Positions 1 through 7,472 of a stretch of 64,000 bases of DNA are shown here, in pieces. Origin of the DNA: Enterococcus alishanensis (GTDB lineage: Bacteria; Bacillota; Bacilli; Lactobacillales; Enterococcaceae); contig NZ_JAHUZB010000003.1 in the NCBI RefSeq assembly GCF_019218635.1, positions 372,001 to 436,000 of the forward strand, read 5' to 3'. The translations under genes were made by a program, and so were the position numbers. Within the stretch, counting starts at the first letter, position 1; every line of letters starts with the position of its first letter. The notes below the pieces were generated by a model. That model was not told the DNA's origin, did no database searches, and saw nothing but the letters and a program-made list of their open reading frames with translations.

Positions 1-399
1 GAAATAAAAAGTGTCGTTCATACCCATTCAGATTATGCGACGGCGGTTGCTTGTTTGCAACAGGATATTGAACCGTTCCATTATATTATTGCTTCTGTAG
101 GAGATCTCGTGCGATGTAGTGGCTACCAAACGTTTGGCACACAAGCTTTAGCTGAAGAAGCTTATCGGGTGATGGGAAATAATAAAGGCATTTTACTAGG
201 AAATCATGGCGTTTTAGCAGTGGGAAACAGTTGCAGTGAAGCTTTTTCTGTCGCAAAAGATATTGAATTTTTGGCAAAATTAAAAATCCGTGCCCAATCA
301 ATTGGTCGGCCTGTATTATTAAGCCCAGAAGATATTGCGATTACACAAGAAAAATTTGCCAACTATGGTCAACCAAAAAAAGAGTTTTCAAAACTATAA
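1..399 (+). CDS. Class II aldolase/adducin family protein, C-terminal part (cut by window edge)
   Basis: The reading frame is open from base 1 to the TAA at 397-399, so the gene begins upstream of the window; the TTG at 55 is internal. The visible part begins with a VHTHS motif, whose two histidines are typical zinc ligands of L-fuculose/L-ribulose-phosphate-type class II aldolases. A third histidine follows in GNHGVLAVG (around codon 70). Enzymes of this family cleave a ketose 1- or 5-phosphate into DHAP or glycolaldehyde-type fragments, using a divalent metal in the cytosol. Because mtnK and an mtnA-like gene lie 1.2 kb downstream, the likely role (inference) is the aldolase step of a methylthioribose/5-deoxyribose DHAP shunt. 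A fuculose or ribulose phosphate aldolase cannot be excluded from this fragment. Confidence 0.85.
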   Translation, partial: EIKSVVHTHSDYATAVACLQQDIEPFHYIIASVGDLVRCSGYQTFGTQALAEEAYRVMGNNKGILLGNHGVLAVGNSCSEAFSVAKDIEFLAKLKIRAQSIGRPVLLSPEDIAITQEKFANYGQPKKEFSKL

Positions 400-404
400 G
401 CATA

Positions 405-439
405 AGAGATGAAGCGAAAAACTTCATCTCTATTTTTTT
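405..439 (+). terminator. Rho-independent terminator after the aldolase gene
   Basis: A perfect 10-bp stem (AGAGATGAAG / CTTCATCTCT, 405-414 and 422-431) with a 7-nt loop is followed by a T-rich tract. It separates the aldolase gene from the surface protein gene. Confidence 0.9.
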
Positions 440-450
440 GCAAAAACCAC

Positions 451-478
451 TTTACAAATATATTATCTATGTTACAAT
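451..478 (+). promoter_or_regulatory. Probable promoter of the LPXTG protein gene
   Basis: TTTACA (451-456) and TACAAT (473-478) are separated by 16 bp, lie about 34 bp before the start codon, and follow a terminator. This is sequence pattern only. Confidence 0.45.
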
Positions 479-511
479 TATATTACAAAAACATTACAAG
501 AGGTGATCACG

Positions 512-1516
512 ATGAAAAAAATTTTTTTAGTTTGTGTATTGAGTTTGGCATTTCCCGTAGCTGCAATGGCTGATACTACAGAATCTGTTACTAATTCTAG
601 CATTCAACAGGAGCAAAAAGGATATGGTGCAATTGTTACAGACAAAGATGAAATAAATAGTGAAACTAGCAGTAGCAATAGTCTTGAAAAAGAAAAAATA
701 GCAACGACTGATTCAACTGCGACTGATGCAGTAAAAGAAACAACTGAAACAGTAAAAGAACAGGTCGAAGAAACGACTCAATCTTCGCAATCGGAAAAAT
801 CTGAATCATCTACCACTTCTAGTGAAGAAAGTGCTAAAAAAGATGATGTTAAAGATGTGGAAGATTATACACCAGCTTACATTCGAGAATTATTAACCGA
901 TTCAGCTTATCCGATTGATGCTAAAGAATTAGCTGGTTATTCTGATGAACAGTTGGCAAATGCTATGAAATTATTTGAACGTTACAATCAAGATGTTACC
1001 GGGATGGATATGGGCGGCTATGTCAGAGTATTACGAATGGTTTACAAAGACCATGTGATTTCTTGGGAGGCGGCTGAAAAAGCTTTAACTTTCAATCCTA
1101 ATCAATATCAAACAATCGATGAATTATTGGCAAATGTCGATCAGTTATACGATTATGTTCAAGTACTTTATCCAGAAAACACCTTTTTCTCTTTGAAAAA
1201 TCTATCGAAAACTGAATGGATCCATATTTTAAATTATTTGGCAGATTCAGGAATAGACATGAAACAATTTGGTGGTGGTTCTAGTGTCTTTTCTGGTGTA
1301 GCTTGGTGGATTCAAGATTCTTCTGAAGGTAATGCACCTTATGATAACGGTCCAAAGAAAACTGAAGAAGTGAAAAATCTTGCAACAACAGCTAAACCAG
1401 CGACTACTCAGACTGAGTTACCAAAAACTGGCACACGAAACAACGTTTTCTTAACGGTTGCTGGCGTATTCATTTTGGGGCTAGCGGTCTTTGGTATTAG
1501 AAAAGTCCGTCATTAA
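512..1516 (+). CDS. LPXTG-anchored cell-wall surface protein of unknown function
   Basis: The 334-residue product has an N-terminal Sec signal peptide (MKKIFLVCVLSLAFPVAAMA, cleavage likely after AMA). A low-complexity Ser/Thr/Glu/Lys-rich region of about 90 residues follows, then a folded region of about 160 residues rich in aromatic and charged residues. The C-terminus is a classical sorting signal: LPKTG, a hydrophobic stretch and an RKVRH tail, so sortase A should anchor it to peptidoglycan. The ATG at 512 is chosen over the in-frame GTG at 503 because the AGAGGTG ribosome site sits 6-7 bases before it. The central domain is not one I recognise. The gene has its own promoter and terminator and interrupts the aldolase-mtnK-mtnA neighbourhood, so no functional link to that pathway is implied. 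Confidence 0.85.
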   Translation: MKKIFLVCVLSLAFPVAAMADTTESVTNSSIQQEQKGYGAIVTDKDEINSETSSSNSLEKEKIATTDSTATDAVKETTETVKEQVEETTQSSQSEKSESSTTSSEESAKKDDVKDVEDYTPAYIRELLTDSAYPIDAKELAGYSDEQLANAMKLFERYNQDVTGMDMGGYVRVLRMVYKDHVISWEAAEKALTFNPNQYQTIDELLANVDQLYDYVQVLYPENTFFSLKNLSKTEWIHILNYLADSGIDMKQFGGGSSVFSGVAWWIQDSSEGNAPYDNGPKKTEEVKNLATTAKPATTQTELPKTGTRNNVFLTVAGVFILGLAVFGIRKVRH

Positions 1517-1525
1517 AATAGTAAA

Positions 1526-1554
1526 AGCCAGCTGGTTAGCAGCTGACTTTTTTT
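1526..1554 (+). terminator. Terminator after the LPXTG gene
   Basis: A 9-bp stem with one mismatch (AGCCAGCTG / CAGCTGACT) is followed by a run of eight T residues. Confidence 0.8.
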
Positions 1555-1561
1555 GCATAAA

Positions 1562-1590
1562 TTGACTAAAGTTGTCTGGGAGCGTATATT
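1562..1590 (+). promoter_or_regulatory. Promoter of mtnK-mtnA
   Basis: TTGACT (1562-1567) and TATATT (1585-1590) are separated by exactly 17 bp, just upstream of the TTGGAGG ribosome site of mtnK. Confidence 0.65.
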
Positions 1591-1620
1591 TTTAAAAAGA
1601 ACTTTTTTTGGAGGCTGAAA

Positions 1621-2838
1621 ATGACAAATTATCAAGCACATTTTTTGATGGATGATGAAGCCATTAAAGATTTCGTTGTCAGTGAATTGCAACTTTTTCC
1701 TGATAAAACAACTTTAGAGGTTGCTGAAATTGGCGATGGCAATATTAACTATGTTCATCAAGTAATAGATCAAGCAACTGAAAAAACAGTTGTGGTGAAA
1801 CAAGCCGATAAGTTTTTAAGAGCATCAGGTCGACCATTAGATTTAGCTCGCAATCGGATTGAAGCTGATATTTTAACAATTCAAGGAGAGCTGGCGCCAC
1901 AATTTGTACCAGCAGTTTTCAACTATCACGAAAAAATGGCAGCTTTGACGATGGAAGATATCTCAGATTATCAAAATATGCGTTATCAAATGATTGAAAA
2001 AAACATATTTCCTAAATTTAGCCAAGAGATCAGTCAGTTTTTAGCTGAAGTTTTGTTGCCGACCACCGATTTGGTCTTAGCACGAGATGAGAAAAAACAG
2101 CGGGTGAAAGCTTTTACCAATATCGAAATGAGTGATATCTCTGAAGATTTGGTCTTAACTGAACCTTATTGGGATTATAAAAAGCGGAATATTATCACAG
2201 CAGGTAACGAAGATTTTGTGATGGAAAATTTGTATCAAAACGATGCATTGCAGGTTGAAGTTGCATACTTACGAAATCAATTTATGAATAATAGCCAGGC
2301 ACTGATTCATGGTGATTTGCATACGGGTTCGATTTTTATTAATCATACAGGTATTAAAGTAATTGATCCTGAGTTTGCTTTTTATGGACCGATGGGCTAT
2401 GACATTGGTAATGTATTGGCACATTTAGTCTTTCCGCTGATTTTAAATCAGATGGATGCTCATTTTGATCAAGATTTTGATCATTGGTTGACGCAATCAA
2501 TTGAAAAAGTCTTTGATTTGACCTTTGAAAAAATAGCAAATACTTACGATGATCAGGTAAAACTACCGATGTATCTTTTACCAGGTTTCAAGGAAAAATA
2601 TTTGGCTGAAGTGATGGCAGACAGTTTAGGTTACGCCGGTACCGAAATCATTCGTCGCGTCGTGGGTGATACTAAGGTAAAAGAATTGAGTTTATTACCA
2701 AAAAAGGCTAGAATTCCAGCAGAAAGAATTTTAATTCAGTTTGCTACTGATTTAATTATGAACCGTGATAAAATTATTCATGGTCAAGAAATCAGTGCAA
2801 TCTTTGCAAAGAGGGGAAAAGATGAAACGACAAGATAA
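1621..2838 (+). CDS. mtnK: S-methyl-5-thioribose kinase
   Basis: The 405-aa protein has the length and motifs of MtnK, an aminoglycoside-phosphotransferase-fold kinase that phosphorylates 5-methylthioribose at O1. Visible are the nucleotide-loop region GDGNINYV near residue 40, the catalytic-loop motif HGDLHTGS near residue 230, and the metal-binding DPEF near residue 250. The start ATG follows a strong GGAGG. It overlaps the downstream mtnA-like gene by 17 bp, so the two are translationally coupled. Its known role is salvage of methylthioadenosine formed during polyamine, quorum-signal or SAM metabolism; related kinases also accept 5-deoxyribose. Family assignment is firm, exact substrate is inferred. 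Confidence 0.92.
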   Translation: MTNYQAHFLMDDEAIKDFVVSELQLFPDKTTLEVAEIGDGNINYVHQVIDQATEKTVVVKQADKFLRASGRPLDLARNRIEADILTIQGELAPQFVPAVFNYHEKMAALTMEDISDYQNMRYQMIEKNIFPKFSQEISQFLAEVLLPTTDLVLARDEKKQRVKAFTNIEMSDISEDLVLTEPYWDYKKRNIITAGNEDFVMENLYQNDALQVEVAYLRNQFMNNSQALIHGDLHTGSIFINHTGIKVIDPEFAFYGPMGYDIGNVLAHLVFPLILNQMDAHFDQDFDHWLTQSIEKVFDLTFEKIANTYDDQVKLPMYLLPGFKEKYLAEVMADSLGYAGTEIIRRVVGDTKVKELSLLPKKARIPAERILIQFATDLIMNRDKIIHGQEISAIFAKRGKDETTR

Positions 2839-3877
2839 CGGCATGCCGACTTTATTGCAATATGAGAATGTTGCGTGGTATGAGAATGGTGTAGTTAAAA
2901 TTTTAGATCGGCGAGTATATCCACGAGAAATTAATTTTGTTACTTGCCAAACTTATCAAGATGTCGCACAAGCCATCACTGACATGGTGACACAAAGCGC
3001 TGGACCTTACACTGCGGCTGGAATGGGAATGGCTCTAGCAAGTTTTCAAAGTCAAGAACTGACAGATGAAGAAAGAATCGCTTTTTTGAAAAAGGCCAGC
3101 GAAACAATTGCCAACGCCAGACCAACAACTGCGAATCGCATGCGGATTATTACCGAAAAAGCATTAGAGTTAGCCAAACAAACTTTAGCTGAAGGGCAAG
3201 ATCCGACTGAAGCAATTTTCCAACAAACGATTGACTCACTAAATCGTCGCTATTTCACGATGAATAAAGTGGCAGAGCATTTAATTAAAAAAATTCCCAA
3301 TAATGGAACTGTTTTAACCCAATGTTACGGTGAAACGATTGTTGGTATGTTGTTAAGAGCCGCTAAAAATACAGGCAAAAACTTAAAATTTTACTGTGCA
3401 GAAACACGCCCCTATTTACAAGGTGCTCGTTTAACGGCTTCTTGTTGCGTCGAGTTAGGCTTCGATACCACAGTTGTCTCTGATAATATGATTGCTTACT
3501 TAATGACTCACGAGAAAATCGATTTGTTTACATCGGCTGCTGATACGATTGCCTTAGATGGACATATTGCTAATAAAGTTGGTACTTATCAGATTGCTAT
3601 TTTAGCTAATCGGTTTGGTATTCCTTACTTTGTAACGGGGATTCCAGATGAAGATAAAAAGGATTATCATGATATCAAAATTGAAATGCGGGATCCGCAA
3701 CAAGTGCTAGAATTAAATGGTATTAAACATACTTTAGCTGGTGTAAAAGCGATTTATCCATCTTTTGACGTAACGCCACCAGAACTAATTGGCGCTGTGG
3801 TAACAGATCTAGGCTTCTTTTCGCCCTATGATTTGGGCAGCTATTATGAAGAAAAACCAGAGAATGTTTTTTATTAA
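2822..3877 (+). CDS. mtnA: Divergent S-methyl-5-thioribose-1-phosphate isomerase (MtnA/eIF2B-like)
   Basis: The 351-aa product belongs to the eIF-2B alpha/beta/delta-MtnA fold that isomerises 5-methylthioribose-1-phosphate to the ribulose form. Features seen include a Cys in TQCYGE (about residue 167), the AAD motif (about residue 240, equivalent to the catalytic Asp of MtnA) and the typical NKVGTY motif just after it. The usual N-terminal RGAPAIG motif is replaced by AGMGMALA, so this is a divergent member that may act on 5-deoxyribose-1-phosphate as well. An in-frame upstream extension to 2765 exists, but AGAGGGGAAAAG immediately before 2822 fixes the start inside the end of mtnK. It closes the operon; a strong terminator follows. 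Confidence 0.85.
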   Translation: MKRQDNGMPTLLQYENVAWYENGVVKILDRRVYPREINFVTCQTYQDVAQAITDMVTQSAGPYTAAGMGMALASFQSQELTDEERIAFLKKASETIANARPTTANRMRIITEKALELAKQTLAEGQDPTEAIFQQTIDSLNRRYFTMNKVAEHLIKKIPNNGTVLTQCYGETIVGMLLRAAKNTGKNLKFYCAETRPYLQGARLTASCCVELGFDTTVVSDNMIAYLMTHEKIDLFTSAADTIALDGHIANKVGTYQIAILANRFGIPYFVTGIPDEDKKDYHDIKIEMRDPQQVLELNGIKHTLAGVKAIYPSFDVTPPELIGAVVTDLGFFSPYDLGSYYEEKPENVFY

Positions 3878-3890
3878 TCCAATTATTTTT

Positions 3891-3929
3891 GACTTGATGA
3901 ACTTTTGCTATTCATCAAGTCTTTTTTTG
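3891..3929 (+). terminator. Terminator of mtnK-mtnA
   Basis: A perfect 11-bp stem (GACTTGATGAA / TTCATCAAGTC) with a 9-nt loop is followed by seven T residues. Confidence 0.92.
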
Positions 3930-3955
3930 GTTATGATAATGGCGGAGGGATGAAT

Positions 3956-5062
3956 GTGGGGAAAATACTGGGATTTATTAAGCAAAATCGTTTGTTTAGT
4001 GGGGCATTTTTATTAGCAATAATCGCCAGTTTCATCGGTCGTTTCAGTCTGAACTTTGTTGATTGGAAAGTGATTTTGACCTTGTTTGGCTTAATGTTGG
4101 TGATTCAAGGCTTTGAAGTGTTAGGTGTTTTACGTTTTTTTGCTGAAAAATTGTTAGATTATTCAAATAGTAATCGGCAACTAATTCAATTATTAGTTTT
4201 ATTGTCGTTAGTTGGTTCAATGTTTTTAACTAATGATGTTGCCGTTTTGACTTTGCTACCGATTTATTTGAAATTATATATTGAACTGAAGCATTTTAAA
4301 GGCGGCATTTTTGGTGCCGTTTTGATTGTTGTTGCGGCGAACTTGGGTAGTAGTTTTTTCCCTTTTGGTAATCCGCAGAATTTGTATTTATATCATTATT
4401 ACCATGTGCCATTAGGGCAGTTTTTATTATGGATGGCTGGATTATTAGCGCTTAGTTGTCTTTTTTTATTTTTACTAACTTTGCGAATTCCCAAAGAATC
4501 GTTGCCTAAAATTGTTGCTGAAAATGATACGATTGATAAAAAGGGTGTTTTACTGTTTAGTCTTTTGATGGGTGCCATGATTTTGGTCGTTTTAGGTCTG
4601 TTACCGGATCTGTGGACGGTTATTGGATTGATTTTAGTGGTATTTTGCTATCAAAAAGACTTATTAAAGCGGGTCGATTATTTGCTATTACTCACTTTTG
4701 TCTGTTTTTTTATGATTGTAGGAAACATCGCTGAAGCAGCGGTTGTGAGGGATATTTTAGCCCAACTTTTATCATCAGCAAAACGAGTTTACTTAATCGC
4801 TATCGCTCTGAGTCAAGTGATTTCAAATGTGCCGGCAGCCTTCTTAATGGAGCCATTTACCCAGTACCATCAAGCTTTAATCCTCGGTGTAAACGTTGGC
4901 GGTTTAGGCACGTTGATTGCTTCCTTAGCCAATTTAATTGGTTTAAACATCATTAAATTGTACACTCCAGGACAGCAAAAAAGTTTCATTAAAATTTTTA
5001 CTTTAGTGAATTTTTCTTTACTAATTGCAATCGGCTGCATTATTTTATTTTTTATCCATTAA
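3956..5062 (+). CDS. SLC13/ArsB-like anion permease
   Basis: The protein (368 aa from GTG 3956) is strongly hydrophobic, with roughly ten predicted membrane segments. It has the ion-transporter (ArsB/CitMHS/SLC13) signature region MFLTNDVAVLTLLP near residue 85 and a second half ending SNVPAAFLM, a typical inverted-repeat motif of the family. GGAGG at 3944-3948 sits 7 bp before the GTG at 3956, which I prefer. The ATG at 3950 is too close to it, and the TTG at 3905 lies inside the preceding terminator. The substrate (citrate, other dicarboxylate, arsenite, sulfate) cannot be read from sequence. It appears monocistronic. Confidence 0.75.
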   Translation: MGKILGFIKQNRLFSGAFLLAIIASFIGRFSLNFVDWKVILTLFGLMLVIQGFEVLGVLRFFAEKLLDYSNSNRQLIQLLVLLSLVGSMFLTNDVAVLTLLPIYLKLYIELKHFKGGIFGAVLIVVAANLGSSFFPFGNPQNLYLYHYYHVPLGQFLLWMAGLLALSCLFLFLLTLRIPKESLPKIVAENDTIDKKGVLLFSLLMGAMILVVLGLLPDLWTVIGLILVVFCYQKDLLKRVDYLLLLTFVCFFMIVGNIAEAAVVRDILAQLLSSAKRVYLIAIALSQVISNVPAAFLMEPFTQYHQALILGVNVGGLGTLIASLANLIGLNIIKLYTPGQQKSFIKIFTLVNFSLLIAIGCIILFFIH

Positions 5063-5170
5063 AAAGTGGCGAAATAAACTGAAAAATAAATAAAATTCTC
5101 ATGAAGACTCCTCCACAATTCAGATAAAACGTTTACAAAGGTGTTACAATCCATCTGAGGGGGAATAATC

Positions 5171-6328
5171 ATGAAAGACAATACAAAATACATCCACGGC
5201 TACCCAGTATTCGATGAAACTACGGGAGCATCTTCAATACCGATTTACCAATGTTCAACATTTAAACAAGAATCTATTAGAGATAGTCAACCTTATACTT
5301 ATTCACGCTTTGGCAACCCAACCCGACACGCTTTAGAAGAAGGGATTGCGGCGATTGAAGATGGACGTTTTGCGACAGCATTTGCATCTGGTATGGCAGC
5401 CATTTCAGCTGTTTTACTAAGTTTTAGTCAAGGTGATCACATTGTGATGTGCAAAAGTATCTACGGCGGCACTTTCCAATTAGTTAATGAAGTGATGAAT
5501 CGTTTCGGCATTGAAGTCACCTTTGTCGATGAAACAGACTTAGCTGAATGGGAACATGCCATTCGACCAAACACGCGGGCCCTTTATTTAGAAACTCCAT
5601 CAAATCCGTTATTAAGTGTGACGGATATTCATGGTGTTGTAGCCATCGCGAAAGATCATCACTTAATGACGATTATTGACAATACTTTTATGACGCCACA
5701 ATTCCAAAAACCATTGGCTTTAGGTGTCGATGTAGTGATTCACTCTGCAACTAAATTTATTAACGGTCATTCTGATGTTGTCGCTGGGTTAGTCATCACA
5801 AACGATGAAGAATTTGCGAATCAAATTGTCCTACAACAAAAGGTTTTAGGTGGTATTTTAAGTGTTGAAGACTGTTGGTTAATTATGCGAGGCATGAAAA
5901 CTTTAGGAATTCGCATGAATCAAAGTGTATCCAGCGCAGAAAAAATTGCCGAAGTATTAGAAAATCATCCGGCTGTTAAAAAAGTTCATTATCCAGGCTT
6001 AAAGAGTCATCCAGGCTATGAAATTCAAAAACACCAAGCAACGAGTGGCGGAGCAGTAATGTCCTTTGAATTAGAAAATCAAGAAGCCGTTTATACTTTT
6101 GCGGATCATTTAAAAATTCCGATCGCTGCTGTAAGTCTTGGCGGTGTAGAATCGATTCTATCTTATCCTGTCACCATGAGTCATGCTTGTGTACCGAAGG
6201 AAGAGCGAGAAAAACAAGGCGTTACCGATGGTCTATTACGTCTATCTGTTGGGATTGAAGATACGGAAGATTTAGTTGAGGATTTGATGCAAGCATTAAG
6301 CTACGTCAAGGTCTCAGAAAAAGTTTAA
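5171..6328 (+). CDS. Cys/Met metabolism PLP-dependent enzyme (cystathionine gamma-lyase/synthase family)
   Basis: The 385-aa protein has the fold-type I trans-sulfuration enzyme motifs: YSRFGNPT (substrate/PLP phosphate side) near residue 41, FASGMAAISA near residue 72, YGGT near residue 99, IDNTF with the cofactor-ring Asp near residue 171, and SATKFINGHSD with the Schiff-base lysine at about residue 195. Family members perform cystathionine gamma-synthase, gamma-lyase, beta-lyase or O-acetylhomoserine sulfhydrylase chemistry. Motifs alone do not discriminate these, and no metabolic partner gene is adjacent. GAGGGGG precedes the ATG. It is monocistronic with its own strong terminator. Confidence 0.85.
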   Translation: MKDNTKYIHGYPVFDETTGASSIPIYQCSTFKQESIRDSQPYTYSRFGNPTRHALEEGIAAIEDGRFATAFASGMAAISAVLLSFSQGDHIVMCKSIYGGTFQLVNEVMNRFGIEVTFVDETDLAEWEHAIRPNTRALYLETPSNPLLSVTDIHGVVAIAKDHHLMTIIDNTFMTPQFQKPLALGVDVVIHSATKFINGHSDVVAGLVITNDEEFANQIVLQQKVLGGILSVEDCWLIMRGMKTLGIRMNQSVSSAEKIAEVLENHPAVKKVHYPGLKSHPGYEIQKHQATSGGAVMSFELENQEAVYTFADHLKIPIAAVSLGGVESILSYPVTMSHACVPKEEREKQGVTDGLLRLSVGIEDTEDLVEDLMQALSYVKVSEKV

Positions 6329-6335
6329 CATTATG

Positions 6336-6377
6336 AGCAGCAATAGACAGATTTATCTGTTAAATTGCTGCTTTTTT
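6336..6377 (+). terminator. Terminator after the Cys/Met enzyme gene
   Basis: A two-tier hairpin (outer AGCAGCAAT / ATTGCTGCT, inner ACAGAT / ATCTGT) is followed by six T residues. Confidence 0.92.
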
Positions 6378-6409
6378 GCTACAATAGAAAGAAAAAAGGA
6401 AGTGTTGGT

Positions 6410-6904
6410 ATGGGGAAAGAACAAGAAGTCTACGATTTGTTGGATTCAAACGGAATAACTTACGATGTGATTGAACACCAAGCAGTATTTACGGTGGATG
6501 AGATTGATTTTGATATTCCTGATGGGACCGAAGTAAAAAACTTACTGCTAAAAGCGAAGAAAAAAGAAAACTATTATTTTGTCATTTGTCCAGGAGAAAA
6601 ACGAGTAAATCTTAAAGCGTTAACGAAAAAGTTAGACGAAAAAAATCTTTCTTTTGCTTCAGCAGAAAGACTATTAGAATTATTGGATTTGACGCCAGGA
6701 TCTGTCTCGCCATTGGCACTATATAAAGATAAGGAACATAAAATTAAATTAGTCATTGATGAAAGTATCGATCGTAACAAAAATATAGGTTTTCATCCCA
6801 ACGTAAATACAGTTACGATTGTAATTAATTTCCAAGAATTTTTGAAATATTTAAAGGTAATCGGTGTGGAGCCTCACTATGTGGAAGTGCCATCACCAGA
6901 ATAA
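6410..6904 (+). CDS. YbaK/ProX-family aminoacyl-tRNA deacylase (prolyl-tRNA editing domain)
   Basis: The 164-aa single-domain protein matches free-standing INS/ProX editing factors. These hydrolyse mischarged tRNA, mainly Ala-tRNA(Pro) or Cys-tRNA(Pro). Supporting motifs are the N-terminal LLDSNGITYDVIEH, the substrate-loop KNLLLKAKKKENYYFVI and the C-terminal GFHPNVNTVTI (the family usually has GFHPNDNTATV). The frame is open upstream to 6365, but that part overlaps a terminator; AAGGAAG precedes the ATG at 6410. No operon partner; a terminator follows immediately. Confidence 0.85.
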   Translation: MGKEQEVYDLLDSNGITYDVIEHQAVFTVDEIDFDIPDGTEVKNLLLKAKKKENYYFVICPGEKRVNLKALTKKLDEKNLSFASAERLLELLDLTPGSVSPLALYKDKEHKIKLVIDESIDRNKNIGFHPNVNTVTIVINFQEFLKYLKVIGVEPHYVEVPSPE

Positions 6905-6916
6905 AAATAGCGAAAT

Positions 6917-6962
6917 GACCGCCAAGATTAGATGAAACTCTAATTCTTGACGGTCTCTTTTT
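6917..6962 (+). terminator. Terminator after the YbaK/ProX gene
   Basis: A stem of GACCGCCAAG pairing with CTTGACGGTC (one mismatch), extended by further A/T pairs, is followed by CTCTTTTT. Confidence 0.85.
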
Positions 6963-7046
6963 GTAAATGAATCCTATTTGGTACGGCTGATATTTTTTAT
7001 TAGTTTTTATATCACGTAAATGATTGGTACATTTATAAAATTTCTC

Positions 7047-7170
7047 GACTCAATACTAATCAACTGATTTTTAAATCCACGACATTTTTAAAAAAGTTAT
7101 TATTTAAGGAGGGAAGCATTTAGAATTTATCGATGTCGTGGATTTTCTAATCTGTTGAGTATGGCTGGCA
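7047..7170. repeat. Long imperfect inverted repeat in a gene-poor stretch
   Basis: Arms of about 38 nt (7047-7085 and 7133-7170) include a perfect 13-bp core (AAATCCACGACAT / ATGTCGTGGATTT) and outer similarity (CAACTGATT against CAACAGATT). The 47-nt middle contains AAGGAGGG (about 7107-7114) not followed by a usable ORF. There is no T-tract, so this is not a classical terminator. It could be the end of a decayed mobile element or a structured RNA. This and the remnant at 7227-7406 are all I see in the 568-bp gap between genes. Confidence 0.55.
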
Positions 7171-7226
7171 GAGAAGGGAAAAATAGGAGTCAAAAGTAGT
7201 AAAAAGTATCCTTTAACTGCTGCTAA

Positions 7227-7406
7227 AAGCTCGATTTGCCGTTAAGTGAGGCGCACCTAGATGAAATGGACTTCTTGACTTTGTATCGTCTGTACAATCC
7301 AAATCAATTTGCCTTCAATCATCATTACAGTCAAAGTGGGACTGAGCGTGATTGGCTCGTGGAACTTGGCTGGAAATATGAGCTTGTAGCATTTTATGGA
7401 AAATAA
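7227..7406 (+). pseudogene. Remnant: C-terminal DUF5648-like repeat of a secreted/surface protein
   Basis: No start codon with a ribosome site exists. The frame is open from 7227 to the TAA at 7404-7406 and encodes about 59 residues with LYRLYNPN, HHY, GTERDWLV and LGWKYE. This resembles the DUF5648 module (YRLYNP...HHYT...ERD.L...GW.YEG) found at the ends of many Gram-positive cell-surface and lytic proteins. The stop in frame just upstream (7224-7226) and the lack of an N-terminal part indicate a truncated gene fragment. Recognition is by motif memory and not by alignment. Confidence 0.6.
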
Positions 7407-7421
7407 TTTTTATAGATAATC

Positions 7422-7472
7422 AAAAAAATAGACAGAGACAAAAATCAAATGATTTTCGTTTCTGTCCATTTT
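7422..7472. terminator. Bidirectional terminator
   Basis: GACAGAGACAAAAATCA (7431 onward) pairs with TGATTTTCGTTTCTGTC (to 7466), with A-rich and T-rich flanks on the two sides. It serves the minus-strand flippase gene and would also stop plus-strand transcription. Confidence 0.85.

Noticed and set aside
86-301. 71-aa ORF on the minus strand
   Set aside because: It is antisense to the aldolase gene, with no ribosome site or protein-like composition; a shadow frame.
6905-7040. Search for a short gene after the YbaK/ProX gene
   Set aside because: Only the terminator is supported; no start codon with a ribosome site opens a frame of useful length.
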